From assembly GCF_001476285.1 (NCBI RefSeq), contig NZ_LDRU01000002.1, positions 1-42,366 of the forward strand: a DNA stretch of 42,366 nucleotides, written 5' to 3'. The notes under the pieces were generated by a model that was given only the letters and a program-made list of their open reading frames with translations, was not told the DNA's origin and did no database searches. The translations under genes were made by a program, and so were the position numbers. Below, piece by piece: positions 34,062-42,004 of the stretch. The stretch's first letter is position 1. Every line of letters begins with the position of its first letter. Source of the stretch: Microbacterium testaceum. GTDB lineage: Bacteria; Actinomycetota; Actinomycetes; Actinomycetales; Microbacteriaceae.

Positions 34062-34955
34062 ATGAGCACGCAGTACACCTTCACCGACCCCACGAAGCTC
34101 TACGCCGACATCGAACCGCAGGCGCAGGACCAGCCCGAACCCGGGCTCGACGCGAAGCTGACCCCGAAGGCCGCTCTCGGCGCGGACACCTACGTCGGCA
34201 GCGAGCGACTTGCGGGACGCAAGGCCCTCATCACCGGCGCCGACTCGGGTATCGGCGCGGCCACCGCGATCGCTTTCGCCCGCGAGGGCGCCTCGGTGGC
34301 GATGTCGTACCTGCCCGAGGAACAGGTGGATGCCGACCGCATCGCCGGCATCCTGCGCGAGGCCGGCGCGACCGTCGTGCAGATCCCCGGCGACCTGCGC
34401 GAGCGCGAGTACGCCACGAGCCTCGTGAAGGAGGCGGTCGAGGGCCTCGGCGGCCTCGACATCGTCGTCAACAACGGCGGCAAGCAGATCTTCAACGAAG
34501 ACGTCACGACCCTCTCCGATGAGCAGTTCGACGACACGTTCAAGACCAACGTGTACGCGATGTTCTGGATCTGCAAAGAGGCGGTGCCTCACCTGAAGCC
34601 CGGTTCGACGATCATCAACACCACGTCGATCCAGGCGTACTCGCCGGCGCCGATCCTCGTCGACTACGCGTCGACGAAGGCGACCATCAACACCTTCACC
34701 AAGGCGCTCGGCCAGCAGCTCGCCCCGAAGGGCATTCGCGTGAACGCAGTGGCCCCGGGACCGATCTGGACGCCGCTGCAGGTCACCGACGGCCAGCCGA
34801 ACGAGAAGGTCGACGAGTTCGGCGAGGAGACCCCGCTCGGACGCATGGGCCAGCCGGCCGAGCTCGCGCCCGCGTACGTCTACCTCGCCTCGGCGGAGTC
34901 GAGCTACGTGATCGGTGAGACGCTCAACGTCAACGGCGGCATGCCGACGCCGTAA
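34062..34955 (+). CDS. short-chain dehydrogenase/reductase, general-stress type
   Basis: 297 residues with an ~50-residue N-terminal extension, then classical SDR motifs: cofactor loop ITGADSGIGAATA, NNGG, and YASTK (Tyr-X3-Lys catalytic pair), ending VIGETLNVNGGMPTP. The extension and overall length match the YghA/YdaD-like group often induced by general stress. Substrate not evident. AAAGGA lies upstream of ATG 34062. A hairpin terminator follows at 34971-35000. Confidence 0.92.
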   Translation: MSTQYTFTDPTKLYADIEPQAQDQPEPGLDAKLTPKAALGADTYVGSERLAGRKALITGADSGIGAATAIAFAREGASVAMSYLPEEQVDADRIAGILREAGATVVQIPGDLREREYATSLVKEAVEGLGGLDIVVNNGGKQIFNEDVTTLSDEQFDDTFKTNVYAMFWICKEAVPHLKPGSTIINTTSIQAYSPAPILVDYASTKATINTFTKALGQQLAPKGIRVNAVAPGPIWTPLQVTDGQPNEKVDEFGEETPLGRMGQPAELAPAYVYLASAESSYVIGETLNVNGGMPTP

Positions 34956-34970
34956 GCGCTGCGCCGGGAG

Positions 34971-35000
34971 GGGCCGTCGTCCGGGTGCGGGCGGCGGCCC
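34971..35000 (+). terminator. terminator after the SDR gene
   Basis: 13-bp stem (34971-34983 with 34988-35000) with two G-U pairs and a GGTG loop, followed by TTCT, 16 nt after the SDR stop. Confidence 0.7.
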
Positions 35001-35018
35001 TTCTGCGTGTGCCGGTCC

Positions 35019-35070
35019 CTTCGACGAGCTCGGGGACCTGGCAGCGCGGAGGGGCCGGAGCTCGTCGAAG
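35019..35070. repeat. CTTCGACGAGCTC inverted repeat
   Basis: Perfect 13-nt arms (35019-35031 and 35058-35070) about 26 nt apart, between convergent genes. The sequence belongs to the CTTCGACNAGCTC palindrome type widespread in intergenic DNA of high-GC actinobacteria. Confidence 0.75.
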
Positions 35071-35077
35071 CCTCCGG

Positions 35078-35539
35078 TCAGATGAGCCGCTTCCGGTAGA
35101 AGATCTCGCCGTCGGCCGTCTCCTCGGTGCGGTGGTACCCCTCGCGCTCGTACAGGCGCTGGTTCGCCTCGCTGAGGCCGCCCGTGAAGAGCTCGGCCTC
35201 ACTCGCGCCGGCCTCACGCCCGCGTTCCTCGACGGCACCGAGCAGGAGCGTCCCGAGTCCCTCGCCCTGCTGGTCGGGCGCGATCGCGAGACGCCCGATC
35301 AGGAGCAGGTCGCCGTCCCGCCGCGCGCGTACGGCACCGACGATGCGGTGATCCGACACGGCGACGCAACCGAGGTTCTCGACGAGTTCCGCGCGCAGCT
35401 CCTCCAGGGTCTGGGTCAGCGGCGGCATGTCGGGGTCGCCGTAGATGAGCGCCTCGCTCGCGAAGGCCGCGCGCTGGATCGTGAGCACCTCTCCGGCGTC
35501 GTCGGGGGTGATGGGGCGTACACGGGGGCTGCCGGTCAT
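35078..35539 (-). CDS. GNAT-family N-acetyltransferase
   Basis: 153 residues with the N-acetyltransferase fold: RVRPITPDDAGEVLTIQRAAF, then IGRLAIAPDQQGEGLGTLLLGAVEERGRE (acetyl-CoA loop QQGEGLG), then NQRLYEREGY. ATG 35539 has GGAAAG about 7 nt upstream. Substrate unknown. Divergent from the AraC-like regulator 88 bp away. Confidence 0.9.
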   Translation of the reverse strand: MTGSPRVRPITPDDAGEVLTIQRAAFASEALIYGDPDMPPLTQTLEELRAELVENLGCVAVSDHRIVGAVRARRDGDLLLIGRLAIAPDQQGEGLGTLLLGAVEERGREAGASEAELFTGGLSEANQRLYEREGYHRTEETADGEIFYRKRLI

Positions 35540-35627
35540 GATCGCTTTCCAGGAAGAGGTGAACAAAAAGGGCCGAGATGACGGCGGTCCGAGACCGCGA
35601 GGTTAACTACGATGATCGTGGACAGCC

Positions 35628-36557
35628 ATGAACGAATTCTTCGATACCCGCGTCCGCACCGACGACGTCACCGACACGCTGGCGTGGCTGCAGGCTCAGT
35701 ACGGGCACGTCGACGTCCAGGCCGATGACGCGTCGTTCGCCGAGCACGCGATCGGGGATGGGGCGTTCTCGTTGCGCCACCTCGACTGGGACTGCCGTGC
35801 TGAAGTCATCTACGAGGCCGATCGCTTCTTCGTGGCTACCTCCACGCCCGGATACGCATGGAGCATCGGATCGGATGCCGGGGAGTACAGCGTCGAGCCG
35901 GGAATCGTGCAACCGGGCCAGGAGTTGATCGGCCGCCCGCAATCGACGAGGCTGCAGCTCGCCGCCTTCGATGCTGCCCGGCTCACCGAGACGGCGCGCA
36001 TGATCTACGGCGATGAGACGCTCACCGTCCGGTTCGAGGGGACGGCACCCGTCTCGCGCCGGATGCGCGAGTACTGGCTCGCCACACTGCGCTGGTCGCT
36101 GACCCAGGAGCCGGTCATGTCGGAACCGCTCGTGCGGGCCCAGGTCTACCGCTCGCTCGCCGCCGCCACGCTTGAGACGTTCGCTCTCGTGGGCGATCCG
36201 CGTGAGCGCCGCGCGTCGGCGATTGAGCAGGCGGCGATCTACGCCTCGGCGACCGCGTGGCTGGACGATCACGCTTCGCTGCCCATCACGATCGATGACG
36301 CCGCCGCCGCGGTGGGCGCTTCGACCGAGGGGCTGCGGCGCGCCTTCGCGGCGAATGGCCAGCTGGCGCTGACCCCCGAGGCGTACCTCGCCGCGGCGCG
36401 AATCAGCGCCGCCCATGCCGATCTCGTCGCGGCCGACGCCGCGGTCACCACGGTCGCCCAGGTCGCGGCCCGTTGGGGCTTCACCGCTCCAGGACGCTTC
36501 GCCCAGGCGTACCGCGTTGCCTACCGCGTGGATCCACAGGTGGTCCTCGATCGCTGA
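35628..36557 (+). CDS. AraC-family transcriptional regulator
   Basis: 309 residues. The C-terminal region has two helix-turn-helices: ITIDDAAAAVGASTEGLRRAF, then TTVAQVAARWGFTAPGRFAQAYR with the conserved second-HTH pattern. The N-terminal ~170 residues form a ligand or oligomerisation domain without a recognised family. ATG 35628 has a weak SD (GTGGAC). Targets unknown; the divergent GNAT gene is a candidate. Confidence 0.88.
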   Translation: MNEFFDTRVRTDDVTDTLAWLQAQYGHVDVQADDASFAEHAIGDGAFSLRHLDWDCRAEVIYEADRFFVATSTPGYAWSIGSDAGEYSVEPGIVQPGQELIGRPQSTRLQLAAFDAARLTETARMIYGDETLTVRFEGTAPVSRRMREYWLATLRWSLTQEPVMSEPLVRAQVYRSLAAATLETFALVGDPRERRASAIEQAAIYASATAWLDDHASLPITIDDAAAAVGASTEGLRRAFAANGQLALTPEAYLAAARISAAHADLVAADAAVTTVAQVAARWGFTAPGRFAQAYRVAYRVDPQVVLDR

Positions 36558-36562
36558 ATCGT

Positions 36563-36823
36563 TCAGCGGTCGCGGTCGGTGTACTCGCCGGGGTGCTCGA
36601 GGTCCTCGCGGTCCTCTTGCCCCGACGGCAGTTCGACATCGGTATAGGCGCCGGCTTCATCGGAACGGGGCCGCGATTCGGTGCCGTCCGAGTTCTCCCG
36701 ATCGACGTATTCGCCGGGCAGATCGGAACTGCCGTGGTCCCGCTCGCCGTCGGGGAGTTGCACGTCGGTGTACTCGCCTTCGTCGGGTCCGGTTCCGCGG
36801 CCTGTGGTGTCGCGTTCGCTCAT
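36563..36823 (-). CDS. acidic repeat protein, 86 residues
   Basis: Very acidic soluble protein with an internal duplication: GEYTDVQLPDGE and GAYTDVELPSGQ are paired with PGEYVDRE and PGEYTDRD. The G-x-Y-T/V-D core occurs four times. No hydrophobic or catalytic segment, so probably intrinsically disordered. ATG 36823 has GGGAG upstream. Divergent from a 52-residue two-helix peptide across a TTGACACGA palindrome. Function unknown. Confidence 0.7.
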   Translation of the reverse strand: MSERDTTGRGTGPDEGEYTDVQLPDGERDHGSSDLPGEYVDRENSDGTESRPRSDEAGAYTDVELPSGQEDREDLEHPGEYTDRDR

Positions 36824-36885
36824 CGTTGGGTCTCCCGCCCTCGTGATGTCCTCGACCGTAGACCCGACTCCGCGAGGCCGCCCGG

Positions 36886-36920
36886 CCTTGACACGACGGC
36901 CTATCGGGCTCGTGTCAAGG
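36886..36920. promoter_or_regulatory. TTGACACGA palindrome in divergent gap
   Basis: CCTTGACACGA (36886-36896) and TCGTGTCAAGG (36910-36920) are perfectly complementary with a 13-nt spacer, so each strand carries TTGACA. It lies between the acidic repeat gene and the two-helix peptide gene. An operator serving both genes is likely; the binding protein is unknown. Confidence 0.55.
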
Positions 36921-36958
36921 GTGGTCGCCCGAGGAGGTCGGCGGGACAGAGTGAACAC

Positions 36959-37117
36959 ATGCCAGCTCTCGCCATCATCCTCATCATCGTCGGACTCGTC
37001 CTGCTGTTCCTCGGCGTCTTCGTCGAGGCCGTGAAGTTCCTCCTGTGGATCGGGATCATCATCCTCATCGTGGGTGTGATCGCGGCCCTCATGCGGTTCA
37101 TCCGTCGAAACGCCTGA
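36959..37117 (+). CDS. two-helix hydrophobic small protein
   Basis: 52-residue protein with two membrane helices (LAIILIIVGLVLLFLGVF and LLWIGIIILIVGVIAALM) and a basic tail RFIRRNA. Below the size most gene finders keep. It is supported by its composition, GAGGAGG at 36930-36936 (rather far for an SD) and a terminator directly after. Resembles small stress-type membrane peptides of actinobacteria; function unknown. Confidence 0.75.
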   Translation: MPALAIILIIVGLVLLFLGVFVEAVKFLLWIGIIILIVGVIAALMRFIRRNA

Positions 37118-37126
37118 CCGACTCTC

Positions 37127-37155
37127 CCGCCCGCCCGATCTGCTCGGGCGGGCGG
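37127..37155. terminator. bidirectional terminator at 37.1 kb
   Basis: CCGCCCGCCCGA and TCGGGCGGGCGG, a perfect 12-bp stem with a 5-nt loop, then TT. It lies between the convergent two-helix peptide gene and the epimerase gene. Confidence 0.8.
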
Positions 37156-37159
37156 TTCG

Positions 37160-38164
37160 TCATGCCGAGAAGAGGTCGCGTGCGCGCGGGCGACGCACCG
37201 AGGCCACGGCATCCAGAGCCGGACCCAGCTCCGCATGCCGGAAGCGGAAGCCGGCCTCGGAGAGTACGCGCGGCACGGCCCACCGGCTCTTCAACACCAG
37301 CTCGGGTTCGTTGCGCAGCACCGCCATCGCGGGGTCGAGCATCCACCGGTAGGCGGGAAGGCCGAGCCTCCTCCCCGCGACGCGCCGGACCTCGCGCATG
37401 AGCGTGCGGTTGTCGCTGACGCCGGGCGCCGCGAGGTTGACCGGTCCCTCGAGATCGGCGCGATCGCGGAGGAACAGGACGGATGCCACCACGTCGTCGA
37501 TGTGGATCCAGCTGAAGCGCTGGCGGCCCGACGTCCGGTGCCAGCTCGACCAGACCGGCCCGGTCGGATGCGCGCCGATCCCGCGGTAGCGGCGGTGCGG
37601 GAACCACCAGCTGTCGATCTGCGCTCCACCGAGTCCGAGACGCCCGAGCGCGAGGAGCATGCGTGTCGCCGGTCCGTCGCCGATGACGATCGCCATGCGC
37701 AGCGCGATGCGGCGGGTCTCGGGGAGGTCGCCGTCGAAGAACGCCCGCTCCCACGAGGTCGCCACGTCGACCGAGAATCCGTCGCCGATGACCCCGTCGC
37801 GTTCGTCGTTCCCCCGCTCCGTCTCGTGGCGGTAGATCGTGGCGGTGGACGCGTTGAACCACACGCGGGGCGGACGGACTGCCGTGCGCACCGCGCGGTG
37901 CAACGCCCTCGTCGTCTCGACCCGTGAACGCAGGATCTCGTCTCGTGCCGCGTCGGTGTACCGGCACGACACGATCTTGCCCGCGAGGTTGACGAGCACG
38001 TCCGCGCCCTCGACGAGACGCTCGATGGCCGGTTGGTCTTCCCAGGTCGCGGTGCCCCTCCGGCCGATCGTGTCGAGGTCGTATCCCTCGTCGCGGAACG
38101 CGGATGCCAGAGCTTGGCCGACGAAACCACTCGCTCCGGCGATGACGACACGGGGTCGGGGCAC
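37160..38164 (-). CDS. TIGR01777-family NAD-dependent epimerase-like protein
   Basis: 334-residue extended-SDR protein. Nucleotide loop IAGASGFVGQALASAF, then VLVNLAGKIVSCRYTD, VWFNASTATIYRH and a late NLAAPGVSDNRTLM segment match the TIGR01777/YfcH group. GTG 38164 is preceded by AGGAGG with a 5-nt spacer, which decides the start. Substrate unknown; members are often linked to cell division or envelope genes. Confidence 0.88.
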   Translation of the reverse strand: MPRPRVVIAGASGFVGQALASAFRDEGYDLDTIGRRGTATWEDQPAIERLVEGADVLVNLAGKIVSCRYTDAARDEILRSRVETTRALHRAVRTAVRPPRVWFNASTATIYRHETERGNDERDGVIGDGFSVDVATSWERAFFDGDLPETRRIALRMAIVIGDGPATRMLLALGRLGLGGAQIDSWWFPHRRYRGIGAHPTGPVWSSWHRTSGRQRFSWIHIDDVVASVLFLRDRADLEGPVNLAAPGVSDNRTLMREVRRVAGRRLGLPAYRWMLDPAMAVLRNEPELVLKSRWAVPRVLSEAGFRFRHAELGPALDAVASVRRPRARDLFSA

Positions 38165-38233
38165 GGCATCCTCCTGGGTCGGACTCAGCCTAGGGGCGCG
38201 CCGCCCGCGCCCGCTGTCGACAGAATGAGAGGC

Positions 38234-39025
38234 ATGGCGAAACCGCTCGACGTGGCCCCGCTCCTGCAATTGCGTGACGGATACGACGACAGCGAGGAGA
38301 CGGAGGCCGTACGCCTGTTCGCCGAGGCGAACGGCGCGCAGTTCTGGCCCCTCGTCCTCGACCAGCCCCTGCCGGGTGTGGTCTTCCGCGACCCCGCCGG
38401 CCGCCCGCGCCAGATGCAGGGCGCGGGCCGGATCGTGCGGTTCCCCGGGGACCCCGAGATCGAGATCGCCAACTCCGCCTTCCAGTACGCGATCGAGCTC
38501 AACGTCATGAGCTCGGCGTGGGGGTACGCGGCTGTCCGCCTGTCGCGCCCCGCGCCTGCCCTTCTCGTCGAGACCGCGAGCGCGCGAGCGATCCGGCTCC
38601 TGCCGTCGACACCGACCGCCGCGGAGACGCTCACGCTCGGGAACGGTACCGAGGTTCACGTCGATGCTCGGGCGGCGGACTGGGCTCGTGGCATCCTGCG
38701 TTCCGACGTCCTCGACCTCCTCGACGACGCCGAGCTGCCGTTCGATCTCGAGATCGTCGAGGGGTGGCTCTTCCTCTACAGCCCGCGGCAGCTCGCCGTG
38801 GGAGACCCGCGCGTGTGGCGGCGGGCGCTCGGCGTCGTGGCAGCCGTCCGCGAGGCCATCGAAGAGACCGACGGCACCGATGCCATGGCATCCGGGGCTC
38901 CTCAGGTGCTCCCGATGAAGGACCGGCCGTGGAAGGGCGGGGGCCGGAGGGCTCTCGTGCTCTACGGCTCCGTGGCCGCCGTCGTGGCGATCCTCGGCGT
39001 CGGGATCGCGCTGTTCGCGCGGTGA
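38234..39025 (+). CDS. hypothetical protein with C-terminal membrane anchor
   Basis: 263 residues: a soluble domain of about 235 residues, then a basic stretch (KGGGRR) and one C-terminal helix (ALVLYGSVAAVVAILGVGIALF). The soluble part shows AIELNVMSSAWGYAAVRLSRP and FDLEIVEGWLFLYSPRQL, but no recognised family. GAGAGG is upstream of ATG 38234. A tail-anchored layout is suggested. Confidence 0.75.
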   Translation: MAKPLDVAPLLQLRDGYDDSEETEAVRLFAEANGAQFWPLVLDQPLPGVVFRDPAGRPRQMQGAGRIVRFPGDPEIEIANSAFQYAIELNVMSSAWGYAAVRLSRPAPALLVETASARAIRLLPSTPTAAETLTLGNGTEVHVDARAADWARGILRSDVLDLLDDAELPFDLEIVEGWLFLYSPRQLAVGDPRVWRRALGVVAAVREAIEETDGTDAMASGAPQVLPMKDRPWKGGGRRALVLYGSVAAVVAILGVGIALFAR

Positions 39026-39058
39026 CGGCGGCGGTCCCCGCCGCACACGCCTGACACA

Positions 39059-39679
39059 ATGGGTCTCATGCGACGGTACGAACGGGGAACGCGCGTCGCG
39101 CGCGGAGCCGTGGCCGCCGCCGTGGCGACATTCGTCGCTCTGCTCTCGCACGTGACCGCCGGGGGAGCGATGCCGGGCGCGGTGGGCATCCTCGTCCCGC
39201 TCGCGCTGTCGTTCGTCGCGTGCACCGCGCTCGCCGGTCGCCGCCTGTCGGCTCTGCGCCTGGGGCTCGCGGTCGGCCTCAGCCAGCTGCTGTTCCACAC
39301 CCTCTTCGTCTTGGGCAGCTACCGGCCGGGTGTCGCCGCCGGTCACGTCCATGGCGGCGCGGGGGCGGTGCCCGCACTCGACGCGGACTCCGTGACGATG
39401 ACGATGCTCCCGGATGCCACGATGTGGGGCTGGCACGTCATCGCCGCCGCGCTCACCACCGCCGCCCTGCACCGCGGTGAGCGGACCGTCGCGCACCTGC
39501 GCGAACTCGCCGTCCGGCTCGGCGCCTGGCTGCGCGCGCGGGTCCGTATCCTCACCGACGCGCCCGGGCCGACCCCCGCGCGTCGCGTCCTCGCCGAGAT
39601 CGTCGCCGAGGTGCGAGCCGTCTCGGTCCTGCTGGCGGCGACCGCTCGACGGCGCGGCCCACCTCTCGGCGCACACTGA
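39059..39679 (+). CDS. multi-pass membrane protein with His-rich loop
   Basis: 206 residues with about four hydrophobic segments: AVAAAVATFVALLSHVTAGG, then GILVPLALSFVACTALAG, LGLAVGLSQLLFHTLFVLGS, and WHVIAAALTTAALH. The loop GHVHGGAGAVP carries His residues that might bind metal. Start ATG 39059 or 39068; CACAAT just upstream fits a leaderless transcript. Its proximity to the PepSY gene suggests a shared metal- or envelope-related role. Function not recognised. Confidence 0.7.
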   Translation: MGLMRRYERGTRVARGAVAAAVATFVALLSHVTAGGAMPGAVGILVPLALSFVACTALAGRRLSALRLGLAVGLSQLLFHTLFVLGSYRPGVAAGHVHGGAGAVPALDADSVTMTMLPDATMWGWHVIAAALTTAALHRGERTVAHLRELAVRLGAWLRARVRILTDAPGPTPARRVLAEIVAEVRAVSVLLAATARRRGPPLGAH

Positions 39680-39683
39680 CGCC

Positions 39684-39709
39684 CGCCCCGCGTGATCCGT
39701 CGCGGGGCG
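39684..39709 (+). terminator. hairpin after 39679
   Basis: CGCCCCGCG and CGCGGGGCG (9 bp, 8-nt loop) just after the membrane-protein stop, followed by TTCGGT. Confidence 0.6.
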
Positions 39710-39915
39710 TTCGGTCGTCGGCATCCGGTGCCTGACGCTCCTCAGTGCTCGGCACCCGCCGCGACCGGCCCGTCGTGCACACGCACGGCGGGGATTCGCG
39801 TCCTCCGAGACGCCCGTGTCCGTCGTGCCGTGCCGTCGCCTGCGTGCGTGGGCAGCGCTGTGCGCTGAATCCGCGCCGTTGCGGCGCGCTCGGCATCGCC
39901 GAAAGAGAGAACCCC
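39710..39915. other. gap before PepSY gene
   Basis: No convincing gene. A short GCGCCG-TTG-CGGCGC hairpin lies near 39876-39890 in the presumed leader. A leftward frame ends here with a protein-like tail (RVHDGPVAAGAEH) but is otherwise not gene-like. Confidence 0.4.
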
Positions 39916-40011
39916 ATGATCCGCCTCCGCGCCGTCGCTTCGTCCCGCCACCCGCTCACGACCAGTTGTCGTCCCGTTCACCCGGAGAGGGGGTCCGGTC
40001 ATGACGACTGA
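39916..40011 (+). CDS. candidate 31-codon leader ORF before PepSY gene
   Basis: ATG 39916 follows GAAAGAGAG and encodes a basic peptide starting MIRLRAVASSRHPLTT and containing SCRPVHPER. Its end overlaps the PepSY gene start by 11 nt, so it could couple or regulate translation. Single Cys and several His are compatible with metal or sulfur sensing, but this is speculation. Confidence 0.4.
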   Translation: MIRLRAVASSRHPLTTSCRPVHPERGSGHDD

Positions 40012-41599
40012 CCGACTCGGTGGTCTCTCCGCCTCGGGCGGCGCATCCGTGTCAGATGCCTCCACATCCCCGTCGAGTGTCCAAGAAACCCGGAACGCCG
40101 GGGCCGGGAGTCCGGGTGTTCTGGACACTCGACCCGGTCGCGGTGCCGAAGGCGTGGCATCCGGTGCCGGCCGCAGAGGGTGGTTCACCGCGTTCCTGCG
40201 GCGGGTGCACTTCCTCGCGGGGCTCCTCGTGGGACCGTTCATCCTCGTCGCGGCGGTGAGCGGCGGACTTTACGCCCTCACCCCGGTCATCGAGAGAGTC
40301 GTCTACTCGCACGAGCTGACGGCGACCTCGAGCCTGCCCGGGATGCCGTTGGCCGACCAGATCGAAGCCGCCGAGGCCTACGTCGATTCCGGTGCCACGC
40401 CCGTCGCCGTGCGGCCCGCGCCCGAACCCGGCGCGACCACACGCGTGATGTTCGCCGACGACACGCTGCCCGAGAGCACCACGCGAGCGATCTTCGTCGA
40501 CCCCGCCACGACCGAGGTCCGCGGAGATCTCCCCGTCTACGGCACGAGCGGAGCACTGCCGGTCCGGCACTGGATCAGCGATCTGCACCGTTCGCTCCAC
40601 CTCGGCGCCCTGGGCCGGTGGTACAGCGAGCTCGCGGCATCCTGGCTCGGAATCGTCGCGCTCGCGGGACTCGGACTCTGGATCGGGCGCTTCGTGCGCA
40701 GCCGCCGCGGGCGCCGCGATCTGCTCCGCCCCAACCGGTCGCACCGCGGTTACCGTCGCCTGTCGGGCTGGCACTCGGCGGTCGGGATCTGGGTCGTCCT
40801 GGGGGCGCTCTTCCTCTCGGCCACCGGGATCACGTGGTCGACGTTCGCGGGCGCGAACGTGACGGACCTGCGCGCGGCGATCGGCGGGGGCACGCCCTCG
40901 CTCGACACCTCGCTCGAGGGCGCCGCCGCCCACGGGGGAGACCATGCCGAGCATCTGGGCGGTTCGCCCTCCGCGCCCGCGGGGGCGGCGAATCCGCCGA
41001 CCTTCGACGCGGTGCTCGCGATCGCGAAGCGCATCAACGTCGACAGCGGCGACGTCGAGATCCGCCCGCCGGCCGCTCCCGGCACCGCCTGGGTCGTGCA
41101 GGAGATCCACCGGAGCTTCCCGACGGAGGTGGACGCCGTCGCGATCGACGGTGCGACGATGGAGGTCGTCGACCGCGTGGACTTCGCGACCTTCCCGCTC
41201 CTCGCGAAGCTCTCGCGCTGGGGCATCGACCTGCACATGGGCTCGATGTTCGGTCTGCCGAACCAGGTCGCTCTGTTCGCTCTGGCGGTCGGGATCGCCG
41301 CTCTCGTGGTGCTCGGCTACGCGATGTGGTGGAAGCGGCGCCCGACGCGGGGATTCGCGGCCGCCCCTGCCCGCGGAGCCCTTCGTGGGGCTCCGTGGTG
41401 GGGCGTCGGGACCGTGCTCGTGGTGGCGGTGCTCATCGGATCGGTTCTGCCGATGGTCGGCTATCCGCTCGCCGCCTTCGTGGTGCTCGACGTTCTGCTC
41501 GGGTGGTGGGGGCGACGCGCGGCGGTCCGACGGGTAACGGGCGCTGGGCTCAGCTCAGGACCTGGTGCATCGTCACGGAGCCGCTCGTCGGCTCGGTGA
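40001..41599 (+). CDS. PepSY-domain membrane protein
   Basis: 532 residues of the PepSY-associated membrane family. Helices are about 74-96 (LAGLLVGPFILVAAVSGGLYAL), 205-228, 265-285, 430-450 and 465-500. PepSY-type segments are between, e.g. LHRSLHLG and VVQEIHRSFPTEVDAVAIDG. Such proteins are associated with iron or copper handling and reductase functions. ATG 40001 follows GGAGAGGGGG. Residues about 24-45 (SVQETRNAGAGSPGVLDT) are encoded by an interspersed palindrome. A GTG near 40154 is an alternative start that would leave the palindrome in the leader. Confidence 0.85.
   Translation: MTTDRLGGLSASGGASVSDASTSPSSVQETRNAGAGSPGVLDTRPGRGAEGVASGAGRRGWFTAFLRRVHFLAGLLVGPFILVAAVSGGLYALTPVIERVVYSHELTATSSLPGMPLADQIEAAEAYVDSGATPVAVRPAPEPGATTRVMFADDTLPESTTRAIFVDPATTEVRGDLPVYGTSGALPVRHWISDLHRSLHLGALGRWYSELAASWLGIVALAGLGLWIGRFVRSRRGRRDLLRPNRSHRGYRRLSGWHSAVGIWVVLGALFLSATGITWSTFAGANVTDLRAAIGGGTPSLDTSLEGAAAHGGDHAEHLGGSPSAPAGAANPPTFDAVLAIAKRINVDSGDVEIRPPAAPGTAWVVQEIHRSFPTEVDAVAIDGATMEVVDRVDFATFPLLAKLSRWGIDLHMGSMFGLPNQVALFALAVGIAALVVLGYAMWWKRRPTRGFAAAPARGALRGAPWWGVGTVLVVAVLIGSVLPMVGYPLAAFVVLDVLLGWWGRRAAVRRVTGAGLSSGPGASSRSRSSAR
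40072..40133. repeat. interspersed palindrome, family A copy 2
   Basis: 23-nt arms (40072-40094 and 40111-40133) with three mismatches and a 16-nt loop. The right arm shares a 20-nt identity with 8155-8174, and the left arm shares GAGTGTCCAA and ACCCGGAA with copy 1. It lies inside the 5' part of the PepSY reading frame, without breaking it. Confidence 0.85.
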
Positions 41600-41963
41600 A
41601 GCCGAGGCTGCGGTAGAGCGCCTGGCCCGGCGGGTCGGCGAGGAGTGTCACATAAGCACCCTCGGGGACCTTCTCACGGATCTCCGCGAGAAGGTCCTCG
41701 AGGATGCGGCGTCCGAGTCCGCGGCGCTGGTAGGCGGGGAGCGTCGCCACGTCGGCGACGAGGAAGTACCACCCGCCGTCACCGACGACCCGGCCCATCG
41801 CGACCGACCGGCCGTCGGCATCCACGATCCGTCGCCACGCCCAGCTGTTCGCCAGGGCCGGTGCGCCCTGATCGGGGCGCTTCGGAGTCAGCCCGGAGGC
41901 GCGGCGCAGCTCGAGATAGTCGTCGAGCGTCGGGGCGAGGGGTTCGAGGCGGAGGTCGTCCAT
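41550..41963 (-). CDS. GNAT-family N-acetyltransferase
   Basis: 137 residues: VAMGRVVGDGGWYFLVADVATLPAYQRRGLGRRILEDLL has the typical beta-4 strand and acetyl-CoA loop QRRGLG, followed by PGQALYRSLGF. ATG 41963 is the only well-placed start. Its 3' end overlaps the convergent PepSY gene by 50 bp. Substrate unknown. Confidence 0.88.
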   Translation of the reverse strand: MDDLRLEPLAPTLDDYLELRRASGLTPKRPDQGAPALANSWAWRRIVDADGRSVAMGRVVGDGGWYFLVADVATLPAYQRRGLGRRILEDLLAEIREKVPEGAYVTLLADPPGQALYRSLGFTEPTSGSVTMHQVLS

Positions 41964-42004
41964 CGGACCAGCCTGGCACGCGTCGGATGCGGGGCTGGCG
42001 CGGC

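Noticed and set aside
39742..40242. Leftward frame ending with a protein-like tail (RVHDGPVAAGAEH)
   Set aside because: Most of it is antisense to the PepSY start and has no fold-like composition. The tail may be a gene remnant but cannot be supported.
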